The notes under the pieces: generated by a model
Database searches by the model: none
The model's input: the letters and a program-made list of their open reading frames with translations, nothing else
Told to the model about the DNA's origin: nothing
Translations under genes and position numbers: made by a program
Part shown: positions 16,369 through 24,084 of the stretch, piece by piece
Layout: each line of letters begins with the position of its first letter
How positions within the stretch are numbered: position 1 is the stretch's first letter
Source of the DNA: Sulfuricurvum sp.
Lineage (GTDB): Bacteria > Campylobacterota > Campylobacteria > Campylobacterales > Sulfurimonadaceae
Assembly: GCA_030694265.1 (NCBI GenBank)
Contig: JAUXYP010000008.1
Location: 248,001-312,000 of the forward strand
Length of the DNA stretch: 64,000 nucleotides
Reading direction: 5' to 3'

Positions 16369-16385
16369 TTAGTCTATAAGACTAA
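16369..16385 (-). terminator. Hairpin at the end of the glmU-truA operon
   Basis: TTAGTC/GACTAA with a 5-base loop overlaps the truA stop codon and is followed on the minus strand by AACTTTATT. A weak, AT-rich terminator candidate at the end of the operon. Confidence 0.35.
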
Positions 16386-17110
16386 TACTTTATGCGTGTA
16401 AGATAAAGACCGTTGTGCGGTGCGATACTCGTACTGTGGCGTTTAATGCCATTTAGCTGCTCGATTAGCTGCTCTCTGGTCGCTTTGCCGTTGGAAATAC
16501 GCAGTAAAAATCCGACCATAAGGCGTATTTGTGCGCGTAAGAAGCCGTTTCCCTCGAATACAAGGATAAAGTACCCCTTGTGCGTGTACGCATAGGCACG
16601 GTAGATACGGCGAATATAGTGTTCCATATCATCACCGCTTTTTTTGAAGAGTTCAAAGTTGTGGTCACCTTGAAATGCAGTGATAGCATCACTGATTGCT
16701 TCACGGTTGAGGGAGGGAACAAAGGTGACAAAATCATCTTCAAACGGGTTGCTGATTCCTTCTTTGAAGATATAACGGTAAACCCGTTTTCGTGCACCAT
16801 ATCGGGCATGAAATTCATTGTTAACAAATTCGATACGGCGTATCCGAACAGAAGGGGGAAGTTGAAGATTGAGCATGTCTTTGAGACGTCGCAGATCGGT
16901 CCAAAAGTGGGGAAGATCAATGTGCATCACCTGATGGGTCGCATGAACCCCTCGGTCTGTTCTGCCTGACCCTTTGGGTACAGAAGCGATTTTGAGACGT
17001 TTGAGGGCTATCGTCAGTGTCCCTATAACGGTATTAGTCGTCGTAGGTTGCTGTTGTGAACCCATGAATGCTGAACCGTTGTAGCTCAGGGTGATCTTGG
17101 CACGGTTCAA
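16382..17110 (-). CDS. truA: tRNA pseudouridine(38-40) synthase
   Basis: Makes pseudouridine at positions 38-40 of the anticodon stem-loop. 242 residues (E. coli 270). The catalytic aspartate is D52 in GSGRTDRGVHATHQ; the FHARYGARKRVYRYIF segment and the RAQIRLMVGFLL helix are also characteristic. It starts at TTG, in a TTGA overlap with the lptG-like stop. Last gene of the glmU operon; C. jejuni has truA at the corresponding position as I recall. Confidence 0.95.
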   Translation of the reverse strand: MNRAKITLSYNGSAFMGSQQQPTTTNTVIGTLTIALKRLKIASVPKGSGRTDRGVHATHQVMHIDLPHFWTDLRRLKDMLNLQLPPSVRIRRIEFVNNEFHARYGARKRVYRYIFKEGISNPFEDDFVTFVPSLNREAISDAITAFQGDHNFELFKKSGDDMEHYIRRIYRAYAYTHKGYFILVFEGNGFLRAQIRLMVGFLLRISNGKATREQLIEQLNGIKRHSTSIAPHNGLYLTRIKY

Positions 17111-18129
17111 AAGCGATTACCCACCAGGCGTCGATAAAAAGTATAGGTGATGGCAAGCCAAGCAATGGCAACCGTGGGAATTGTCCAAAATGTCAACCAT
17201 TGTTGGAGAATTATTGCTGAAGCATAATAAGCAACAATGCTCAAAAAGAGCCAGAGATAAATCCATCTTTTTTGGTGACGGGCGTGTACAACTCCAAGCG
17301 CAACGATAAGAAAGACAGACAGCAGAGGAAAGATACTAAGCAACGTATTGGTTATCAGCAGCTTTTGTTTGAAGCTTTCCTCTTTATAGCTTTCCCAATA
17401 TCCTAAAATACCGCTGTAGGTATGGGCATTTTTTTCCATCGTGTCATTGATCATAAGGGTTTTAAATTTCATATGTTTGAAGGTTTTATCATCATAGGTA
17501 TACCCCTCGCCATTATGAAGTTTGAGTTGTAGTAAGCCCTTATTATTGAGAAGTTCTGCATTCTTGGCAACAATGAGAATTTCTTCTTTTTGCTCTTTAT
17601 TGAACAAAACGACACCGCTGTATGTTCGGCTGTCATTGTCACTTTTGTTGATGAAAAGCATCCAGTCTCCAAAATGGTGACCAAACTCGGAAGCAGTTAG
17701 ATTGAATTTGGCCTCGCTCTTTTTAGCTTGGCTGAAACTCTTGTTAATGTGATTGATATAAGGGGTAATAACCAAAAAATTAATTAGCAAAAGAAGGCTG
17801 AGAGTAAAAGCGGGGAGCGCCAATATCCGTACTAAAAAGCGCGGCGATATTCCCATCGAAAAAACGACAACCATTTCGTTGTCATTGGAGAGACGAAAGA
17901 GGGTGAGTGCCGCAGAGACAAAAAAGGCAATAGGAAGGGTATAGAAAAGAAGCTCAGGAAGAGCAAAAAGATACAGCTTGCCCATTTCAGAGAGATTAAG
18001 GTTAATAATCGAGGTTAACGTCGCAATTTTTATCAAAAATATAACCGATGCAATGGTAAACAACGGTATAAAAATAGAGAAAAACAGAACGTTTAAATGG
18101 GAAAAAATATAGTGTCGTAACTTACCCAT
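17107..18129 (-). CDS. LptF/LptG-family lipopolysaccharide transport permease
   Basis: Inner-membrane subunit of the LptB2FG extractor that drives LPS toward the outer membrane. 340 residues from the ATG at 18129, which gives an 8-base ATGGGTAA overlap with the peptidase gene; a start 11 codons earlier would overlap it by 41 bases. Three N-terminal membrane segments (about 10-30, 50-75, 90-115), a periplasmic jellyroll domain of about 150 residues (NLTASEFGHHFGDWMLFI to YSGILGY) and three C-terminal segments. Whether it is LptF or LptG cannot be settled by eye; only one such gene is in the window. Confidence 0.9.
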   Translation of the reverse strand: MGKLRHYIFSHLNVLFFSIFIPLFTIASVIFLIKIATLTSIINLNLSEMGKLYLFALPELLFYTLPIAFFVSAALTLFRLSNDNEMVVVFSMGISPRFLVRILALPAFTLSLLLLINFLVITPYINHINKSFSQAKKSEAKFNLTASEFGHHFGDWMLFINKSDNDSRTYSGVVLFNKEQKEEILIVAKNAELLNNKGLLQLKLHNGEGYTYDDKTFKHMKFKTLMINDTMEKNAHTYSGILGYWESYKEESFKQKLLITNTLLSIFPLLSVFLIVALGVVHARHQKRWIYLWLFLSIVAYYASAIILQQWLTFWTIPTVAIAWLAITYTFYRRLVGNRF

Positions 18130-18874
18130 AAAGTGCTTCCAAATAGAGGGCAATTTCGGCATTAAACATCAATACTATCCACGTAGCAATGGCTAAAAAT
18201 GGGATAAAAGGAAGCTGTTCAGATTCTTCATCTTCGGTACGTGTCAAAAGGAGTGCCGGTAAAGCTAAAATGGCTGATAAGAAAACAGCAACAAGGGCCA
18301 GTTTGATTCCCAATACAGCCCCCATCGTTGCGGCAATCATAATGTCCGCTTCCCCCATTGCCTCTTTTTTAATCGCGTAGGAGAGGTAAAAACGTAATAG
18401 TGAAAATCCGCCGGCTAAGAGTAGTGCATTGGTAAAATGGGTAACAAACTCTCCCATTGTTGCAACACTGAATATGGCAAAGGTGAGGGCCGACAGATTG
18501 AGGCTGTCAGGAACCATTTTATAGCGAAAATCGATGACAGAGAGTGCAAGTAAAAAAGCAAACACCATGGCAATACCGAATGCCTGAAAGTTGATTCCAA
18601 ATTTCAGCGCAGCAAAGAGAAAAATAAGACCGCTCAGTGCTTCAATAATAGGATACTGAATAGAAATTTTGACACCGCAAAAAGCACATTTACCGCGTAA
18701 AAAAAGCCATGAGAGGAGAGGGATGTTGTGCCATGCACGCAGTGGTGTATTACAGCTCATGCAGTGGGAAGCAGGAAAGGAAATACTTTCGTCACGGGGA
18801 GTGCGAAGAATCACTACGTTGAGAAAAGAGCCAATCATCACCCCTAATATAATTACCAATACCCATTCCATCAA
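18122..18874 (-). CDS. Prepilin peptidase (type IV leader peptidase, A24 family)
   Basis: Membrane aspartic protease that cleaves, and often N-methylates, type IV pilin-like precursors. 250 residues with about seven hydrophobic segments. The cytoplasmic methylase-domain zinc cysteines are present (C38, C41, C63, C66 in CMSCNTPLRAWHNIPLLSW and CAFCG). The catalytic aspartates are D115 in LSVIDFRYKMVPD and D177 in GEADIMIAATMG, where GEAD replaces the usual GxGD. It starts in a 4-base overlap with uppS. No pilin or pseudopilin lies in this window, so its substrates are elsewhere. Confidence 0.94.
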   Translation of the reverse strand: MMEWVLVIILGVMIGSFLNVVILRTPRDESISFPASHCMSCNTPLRAWHNIPLLSWLFLRGKCAFCGVKISIQYPIIEALSGLIFLFAALKFGINFQAFGIAMVFAFLLALSVIDFRYKMVPDSLNLSALTFAIFSVATMGEFVTHFTNALLLAGGFSLLRFYLSYAIKKEAMGEADIMIAATMGAVLGIKLALVAVFLSAILALPALLLTRTEDEESEQLPFIPFLAIATWIVLMFNAEIALYLEALYG

Positions 18875-19551
18875 TGAAGTCCTCCAAAGCGTCTTTCAAC
18901 TTTTTTAAATTTATGTATGATTTTTTCCAACTCGTCAGCTGTGAATTCTGGCCACAAAGTATTAGTGAAAAAAAGTTCTGCATAGGCTGATTGCCAGAGC
19001 ATGAAATTGGAGAGGCGATGATCCCCTCCGGTGCGAATTAGCAAATCTACATCCGTTTTGCAGTCTAACGCGGAAGTGATTAATTCAAGGCTAATAGGCG
19101 TATTGGATGTTTGTAAGGCAACTGCGGCACGGACAACTTCATCGCGACCCCCATAGTTAAGCGCGAGAGCCTGAATCAAACCGGTGCAATTTTGTGTTGC
19201 AGTTTTTACTTCTTCAATGGTTTTTTGCAAGGAGGCTGAAAAACTGGTTAAATCGCCGATGGGCTGAAAACGAATATTGCCTTCCAAATAGGTTGGTAAT
19301 TCCTGTTTGAGATATTTTTGAAGGAGTTTCATCAAAAACTCAACTTCTATCTTGGGGCGTTTCCAGTTTTCAGTACTAAAAGCGTAGAGAGTCAAGCGGT
19401 CGATTTCTGGATTTTTGGCACAATAGGTCGTGATAGTGCGTACCACCTCAGAACCTTTTTCATGTCCATAGGTTCGGTTTTTTCCCTGCATCTCGGCCCA
19501 TCGGCCGTTACCGTCCATAATGATCGCGATATGGCTAGGGTGATTATTCAT
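18871..19551 (-). CDS. uppS: Undecaprenyl diphosphate synthase
   Basis: Cis-prenyltransferase making the C55 lipid carrier for peptidoglycan and surface polysaccharides. 226 residues, slightly short (E. coli 253). IIMDGNGRWAEMQG near 10-23 holds the diphosphate-binding aspartate (D13); LTLYAFSTENWKRP, LALNYGGRDEVVRA and the C-terminal DLLIRTGGDHRLSNFMLWQSAYAE motif are all intact (the family arginine and ser motifs). ATGA overlaps link it to coaBC upstream and to the prepilin peptidase downstream. Confidence 0.97.
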   Translation of the reverse strand: MNNHPSHIAIIMDGNGRWAEMQGKNRTYGHEKGSEVVRTITTYCAKNPEIDRLTLYAFSTENWKRPKIEVEFLMKLLQKYLKQELPTYLEGNIRFQPIGDLTSFSASLQKTIEEVKTATQNCTGLIQALALNYGGRDEVVRAAVALQTSNTPISLELITSALDCKTDVDLLIRTGGDHRLSNFMLWQSAYAELFFTNTLWPEFTADELEKIIHKFKKVERRFGGLH

Positions 19552-20816
19552 AGTACCGATGCTTGTTCGATAATACTCAAGGCAAGCATTAGCTTATCTG
19601 CTTTTCCAAATGAAACGGTCTCATTTTTACTGATAAAATCAATGATATTGGTGTCGCTTCCAAAAGCATTGTTCTCATTGATAATATTTAGACAAACGGC
19701 ATTTACCCCTTTGCTCTCGAGGAGATTTCTAGCATTTTGCGTAGCGTTAGCAACATCCATTTCTGCTTTGAACGCGATGGTTTTGATCCCCTCTTTGTTG
19801 CATGAGGCAATGATGTCTCGATTCTTTTTCATAGCAATGTCCCATGTATCGCCAAGCATCTCTTTTTTAAGCTTGCCATTTTGGGGATGAGCGGGAACAT
19901 AATCACTAACGGCTGCGGCCATAAACAAAAACGGCTCTTTTTGGATCAAACCGATTGGTTCGTCATGGATCAGGGAGGGTTTGGAGAGTTTTCCCTTCTT
20001 TGCAATACGAATGGAATCGGTTAGATACTCTTCCATTTCTGCAGAGCTTTCTACGTCGATAGTATGGATTGTGTTGGGAAGATCAGCTTCAAAACGGCTA
20101 GAGATGAGATTCACATCCGCACCGCGTAAATAGAGGGCAACAGCAAGACTAGAGGCCATTTTACCACTGGAAAAATTACTGATATAGCGAACATCATCAA
20201 GGCGTTCAATGGTTCCTCCACCGGTAACAATAACACGACGATTAGACCAAAAGTTATTTTTTAGCAAAATACGAGCGGTATTCCAAAAAATCTCAATGGG
20301 TTCTGCCATAGCACCATCGCCAACCGTTTCACAGGCCAATTCTTTGGTTTGTGTAGAAACCACTTCATAGTTTGCAATCGCGAGCATTTTTAACGATGCT
20401 TGAATCATCGGATTTTGTATCATATGGGTATTTGCAGAGGGTGCGATGAGTTTCATTCCAGGGAAGGCAAGGGCACATTGGGTCAAAATCGTATCTGCAA
20501 GACCGTTGGCGAGTTTGGCAATGGTATTAGCCGATGCCGGAGCGATAACCATGATGTCAGCCCACTGCGATGTTTTGATATGATTAAAATCATCTGCCCA
20601 TGATTCATTGGAGTCATCCAAAACACGGTTATGGCTGAGTGCTTCAAAACTCAATGGGGCAATAAATTTTTTCGCAGAGGGGCTCATGACAACACGAACA
20701 TCGGCACCGGCTTTGGTATAGAGGCGCAACAGTTCGAGTGATTTATACGCAGCGATGGAACCTGTTACCCCTAGGAGTATTTTTTTACCGTCCAATAGAT
20801 TCGTAGGGATGAGCAT
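19548..20816 (-). CDS. coaBC: Bifunctional phosphopantothenoylcysteine decarboxylase/synthetase
   Basis: Carries out steps two and three of coenzyme A synthesis. 422 residues (E. coli 406). The N-terminal flavoprotein CoaC half shows LLGVTGSIAAYKSLELLR and VIAPASANTIAKLANGLAD; the C-terminal CoaB half starts at RRVIVTGGGTIERLDDVRYI, then SNFSSGKMASSLA, with VSDYVPAHPQNGKLKKE further on. It begins in a TAATG overlap with glmU. Same operon position as dfp in C. jejuni. Confidence 0.96.
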   Translation of the reverse strand: MLIPTNLLDGKKILLGVTGSIAAYKSLELLRLYTKAGADVRVVMSPSAKKFIAPLSFEALSHNRVLDDSNESWADDFNHIKTSQWADIMVIAPASANTIAKLANGLADTILTQCALAFPGMKLIAPSANTHMIQNPMIQASLKMLAIANYEVVSTQTKELACETVGDGAMAEPIEIFWNTARILLKNNFWSNRRVIVTGGGTIERLDDVRYISNFSSGKMASSLAVALYLRGADVNLISSRFEADLPNTIHTIDVESSAEMEEYLTDSIRIAKKGKLSKPSLIHDEPIGLIQKEPFLFMAAAVSDYVPAHPQNGKLKKEMLGDTWDIAMKKNRDIIASCNKEGIKTIAFKAEMDVANATQNARNLLESKGVNAVCLNIINENNAFGSDTNIIDFISKNETVSFGKADKLMLALSIIEQASVL

Positions 20817-22120
20817 TAGGCACCTTTGCCGAAAAATTTAGTAAAAAAGCCAGCAACTTTACGGATGGGTGCGCGGCTGAGAATTAATATGTCACTTTCA
20901 TATTTACCCGATGTTACGGTGGTTCCAGCGGCAATCATAACATTATCAGCAATCTCTATCGGGGCAACCAGCTGTGAGTCGCTTCCGATGAAGACATTTT
21001 TACCGATGATGGTTTGGTATTTTTTGACACCGTCATAGTTACAGGTAATGGTTCCTGCTCCGATGTTGGTTCCCTCGCCGATTGTGGCATCACCAAGATA
21101 GCTAAGGTGTCCGGCTTTGACTTTTTTGAGAATTGATTTTTTGACTTCGACAAAATTGCCGATATGCGTTCCCTCTATCATGCTGAAGGGACGGATATGA
21201 GCCATAGGACCTACGTCTGAGTCACGGATAATACTCTCTTCGATAACGCTATGGGCTTTAATGTGTGAGTTGACGACCAGGGTGTCACCGCACAGGCGTG
21301 CACCGTTTTCGATGATGGACTCACCCTCAAAACGCACCCCTTCTTCAACATAGATCGTTTCGGGCAATTGCATGATAACCCCTGCATCCATCCATGCACG
21401 TCGTATTCTGTCCATCATGATAATCTCGGCATTCGAGAGGTCAAATTTAGAATTAACCCCTTTGAACTCCACCTCTGGAACGATCAGGGGCGAAATATCC
21501 AAACCGTCGTTGCGGGCAAGGGCAATGACGTCGGTGAGATAGTATTCATTTTGTACATTTGCATTGGAGAGTTTTGGCAAATACGTTTCCAATACGTGGC
21601 GTTTAAATGCATAGACCCCTGCATTGACCGTGAGGATAGCTTTCTCGTCATCACTTGCATCTTTTTCTTCGACTATACGCAGAACATGACCATCCTGGAT
21701 CACCACGCGCCCATAACCGCTAGAATCCTCCAGCTCGATCACTGACATCACGATATCGCTGTCGCTTTTCATAAACTCACTGACCGAATGTTGGGTTATA
21801 AGCGGCATATCGCCATTGAGGACCAGGACATTCTCATGCTTTGGCTTTACATCCATCATAGCACCGCCTGTACCCGGAAAGTTCTCGGTATCTTGGGTCA
21901 CAAACGTAAGACCGTCAAAATAGCGTTCCATAGAAGCGATTACAGACTCTTTTTGGTGTGCCACTACAACAATGACATCATCGGTAAGTGCTCGCGCTGC
22001 TTTTATGCTGTAATACAGCATTTCACGTCCGCAAATCTCATGGAGAACTTTCGCTTTGGGCGACTTCATCCGACTCCCTTTTCCAGCAGCTAGGATAACA
22101 ATGGAAAGAGAGTGTGGCAT
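20816..22120 (-). CDS. glmU: Bifunctional UDP-GlcNAc pyrophosphorylase/GlcN-1-P acetyltransferase
   Basis: Makes UDP-N-acetylglucosamine for peptidoglycan and LPS. 434 residues from the ATG at 22120, preceded by AGGAGC; an upstream in-frame TTG would only add six residues. The N-terminal uridylyltransferase has LAAGKGSRMKSPKAKVLHE and LNGDMPLI; the C-terminal left-handed beta-helix runs from about residue 240, with HLSYLGDATIGEGTNIGAG and TCNYDGVKKYQT. First gene of the operon, divergent from fliP, with an extended -10 promoter at 22148-22156. Confidence 0.97.
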   Translation of the reverse strand: MPHSLSIVILAAGKGSRMKSPKAKVLHEICGREMLYYSIKAARALTDDVIVVVAHQKESVIASMERYFDGLTFVTQDTENFPGTGGAMMDVKPKHENVLVLNGDMPLITQHSVSEFMKSDSDIVMSVIELEDSSGYGRVVIQDGHVLRIVEEKDASDDEKAILTVNAGVYAFKRHVLETYLPKLSNANVQNEYYLTDVIALARNDGLDISPLIVPEVEFKGVNSKFDLSNAEIIMMDRIRRAWMDAGVIMQLPETIYVEEGVRFEGESIIENGARLCGDTLVVNSHIKAHSVIEESIIRDSDVGPMAHIRPFSMIEGTHIGNFVEVKKSILKKVKAGHLSYLGDATIGEGTNIGAGTITCNYDGVKKYQTIIGKNVFIGSDSQLVAPIEIADNVMIAAGTTVTSGKYESDILILSRAPIRKVAGFFTKFFGKGA

Positions 22121-22147
22121 TACGGCTCCTGAGAACAAATTGATGTT

Positions 22148-22156
22148 ATTTTAGCA
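22148..22156 (-). promoter_or_regulatory. Extended -10 promoter of the glmU operon
   Basis: On the minus strand TGC-TAAAAT, an extended -10 element, about 28 bases before the glmU ATG. No good -35 box is visible. Confidence 0.5.
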
Positions 22157-22169
22157 GAATTAATCGAGA

Positions 22170-22193
22170 ACCACACTTAGTTTGTGGTATTAT
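22170..22193 (+). promoter_or_regulatory. fliP promoter with overlapping palindrome
   Basis: TG-G-TATTAT at 22185-22193 is an extended -10 about 32 bases before the fliP start. It overlaps the perfect inverted repeat ACCACA-N7-TGTGGT (22170-22188), which also lies upstream of the divergent glmU promoter, so a bound regulator could affect both. Confidence 0.45.
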
Positions 22194-22225
22194 CGCCTAC
22201 TTAAAAGACTTTCAGGGGTGATTAT

Positions 22226-22960
22226 TTGGCTCGTTTATTAATGGTTATGCTTTGGATGGGCGCTACACTTTTTGCGGCCAGTAACCCTGTTCCAAGTATG
22301 AGCTTCAATTTAGCCTCCCCCGATACTCCCGCACAAATGGTCAGTTCTCTGAATGTTTTGATGATGCTGACCGTGCTCTTTTTGGCACCGAGTCTGGTAC
22401 TTGTAATGACAACCTTTACCCGATTTGTTATCGTATTTGGGTTTTTACGTCAGGCCTTGGGTACACAACAAGTTCCCCCTACACAACTTTTGGTAATGCT
22501 TGCCCTCATCCTAACGATCTTTGTCATGGAACCCGTTGCAACCAAAGCCTACGATGAGGGGATTAAACCGTACAGCGAGAATCTCATCTCTTATGACGAA
22601 GCTTTCGAAAAGACAACCGATCCGTTTAAAAATTTCATGGTGCGCAATACAAGAGAAAAAGATTTAGCCTTATTCTTACGTATCAGGCATATGCAAAACC
22701 CTCAATCGATCAAGGAAGTACCACTTACCATTGTTATCCCAGCCTTTGTTATTAGCGAGCTCAAAACATCATTTGAGATCGGATTTCTCCTGTTTTTGCC
22801 TTTTTTGGTTATTGATATGGTTGTGGCTTCCATCTTGATGTCTATGGGGATGATGATGTTACCGCCGGTTATGATCTCGATGCCGTTTAAAATTTTAGTC
22901 TTTATTATGGTCGATGGGTGGAATCTTCTCATCGGTAACCTGATCGCCAGTGTCAAGTAA
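22226..22960 (+). CDS. fliP: Flagellar type III export gate protein FliP
   Basis: Core subunit of the FliPQR export gate in the inner membrane. 244 residues (E. coli 245), TTG start with AGGGGTG upstream. A cleavable signal (LLMVMLWMGATLFAAS) comes first, then the family hallmarks FLAPSLVLVMTTFTRFVIV, GFLRQALGTQQVPPTQLLV, IPAFVISELKTSFEIGFLLF and LPPVMISMPFKILVFIMVDGW with its four membrane helices. Stand-alone from other export-gate genes, divergent from glmU as in C. jejuni. Confidence 0.97.
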   Translation: MARLLMVMLWMGATLFAASNPVPSMSFNLASPDTPAQMVSSLNVLMMLTVLFLAPSLVLVMTTFTRFVIVFGFLRQALGTQQVPPTQLLVMLALILTIFVMEPVATKAYDEGIKPYSENLISYDEAFEKTTDPFKNFMVRNTREKDLALFLRIRHMQNPQSIKEVPLTIVIPAFVISELKTSFEIGFLLFLPFLVIDMVVASILMSMGMMMLPPVMISMPFKILVFIMVDGWNLLIGNLIASVK

Positions 22961-22968
22961 GGGTACGT

Positions 22969-24084
22969 ATGCAGTGTGAATATTTTGGAGTATGCGGCAG
23001 CTGCCGTATTTATGAGAGTGGATACGATGAACAGCTAAGTGTTAAAAGCGAGACAATCATTGATGATTTTGCTCCCTATTATCAGGGAAAAATCGATATT
23101 TTTGCTTCAGCACAAGAGCGCTACCGCTATCGATCTGAGTTCAAAGTTTATCATGACAATGGTACTGTTTCGTATGCGATGAGTCGTATGGATAAACAAG
23201 GTTCGGTTAACATAAATGGCTGTTCAATAGTCTCTGCACCTATTGCCAAGGTCATGACGCCTTTGCTTGATGCTATTTGTGAAGCAAAAATTGAGCAAAA
23301 ATTATTTGGTATTGATTTTCTCTCTACACAAGCTGGGGAAGTGGTGGCAAGCTTACTTTATCATCGTCCCCTAGATGATCAGTGGCAAGAAATTGCCAAG
23401 ATGATAGCCGCGAACTTGGGCATCCACATTATCGGACGAAGCCGTAAGCAAAAGCTCATTCTTTCTCAGGATTATGTGATAGAGACACTTCGAGTTGCTG
23501 ATCGAGATTACCGTTATGTCCATATCGAAAACAGTTTCACACAGCCCAATGCACAGGTCAATGAGAAGATGATCGAATGGTCTCTCTCCCAACTGGACAA
23601 TATTGGCGGAGATCTGTTGGAATTGTATTGTGGTGCCGGTAATTTTACGATCCCGTTTGCGGCAAAGTTTGACCGCGTGTTGGCAACAGAGATCTCCAAA
23701 CCCTCTATTGTTGCCGCAAAACGTAATATGGAACTTAACCAAGTGGATAATATCCATTTTGTCCGTTTAAGTGCGGAAGAATTTACGCAAGCATTGGATA
23801 AAACACGGGTATTTAAGCGTTTAGAGTGTGAAAACTTTAGTGATTATCAGCTTAAGACCCTTTTTGTTGATCCACCTCGCAGCGGTTTAGGTGCTGAGCC
23901 TTGCGCATTTGCTCAGCGTTTTGATAATCTTCTTTATATTTCATGCAATCCAGATACGCTATTACGTGATCTTGAATTATTAAGCACTACGCATACGGTG
24001 GACTCAATGGCACTGTTTGATCAGTTCCCTTATACGCATCATTTAGAAATAGGGGTAAAACTTACCCGAAAGGTTTTGTCTTGA
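22969..24084 (+). CDS. trmA: tRNA (uracil-54,C5)-methyltransferase TrmA
   Basis: Uses SAM to make ribothymidine at tRNA position 54. 371 residues. The match to E. coli TrmA is close in the catalytic half: LELYCGAGNFTIPFAAKF, RVLATEISKPSIVAAKRN, TLFVDPPRSGLG, the nucleophilic cysteine in YISCNPDTL, and ALFDQFPYTHHLEIGV with the catalytic glutamate. Unlike E. coli TrmA it has C3-x5-C9-x2-C12 at the N-terminus and C85 in NINGCSIV, the pattern that binds a 4Fe-4S cluster in the 23S rRNA enzyme RlmD. It starts 8 bases after fliP. Confidence 0.93.
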   Translation: MQCEYFGVCGSCRIYESGYDEQLSVKSETIIDDFAPYYQGKIDIFASAQERYRYRSEFKVYHDNGTVSYAMSRMDKQGSVNINGCSIVSAPIAKVMTPLLDAICEAKIEQKLFGIDFLSTQAGEVVASLLYHRPLDDQWQEIAKMIAANLGIHIIGRSRKQKLILSQDYVIETLRVADRDYRYVHIENSFTQPNAQVNEKMIEWSLSQLDNIGGDLLELYCGAGNFTIPFAAKFDRVLATEISKPSIVAAKRNMELNQVDNIHFVRLSAEEFTQALDKTRVFKRLECENFSDYQLKTLFVDPPRSGLGAEPCAFAQRFDNLLYISCNPDTLLRDLELLSTTHTVDSMALFDQFPYTHHLEIGVKLTRKVLS

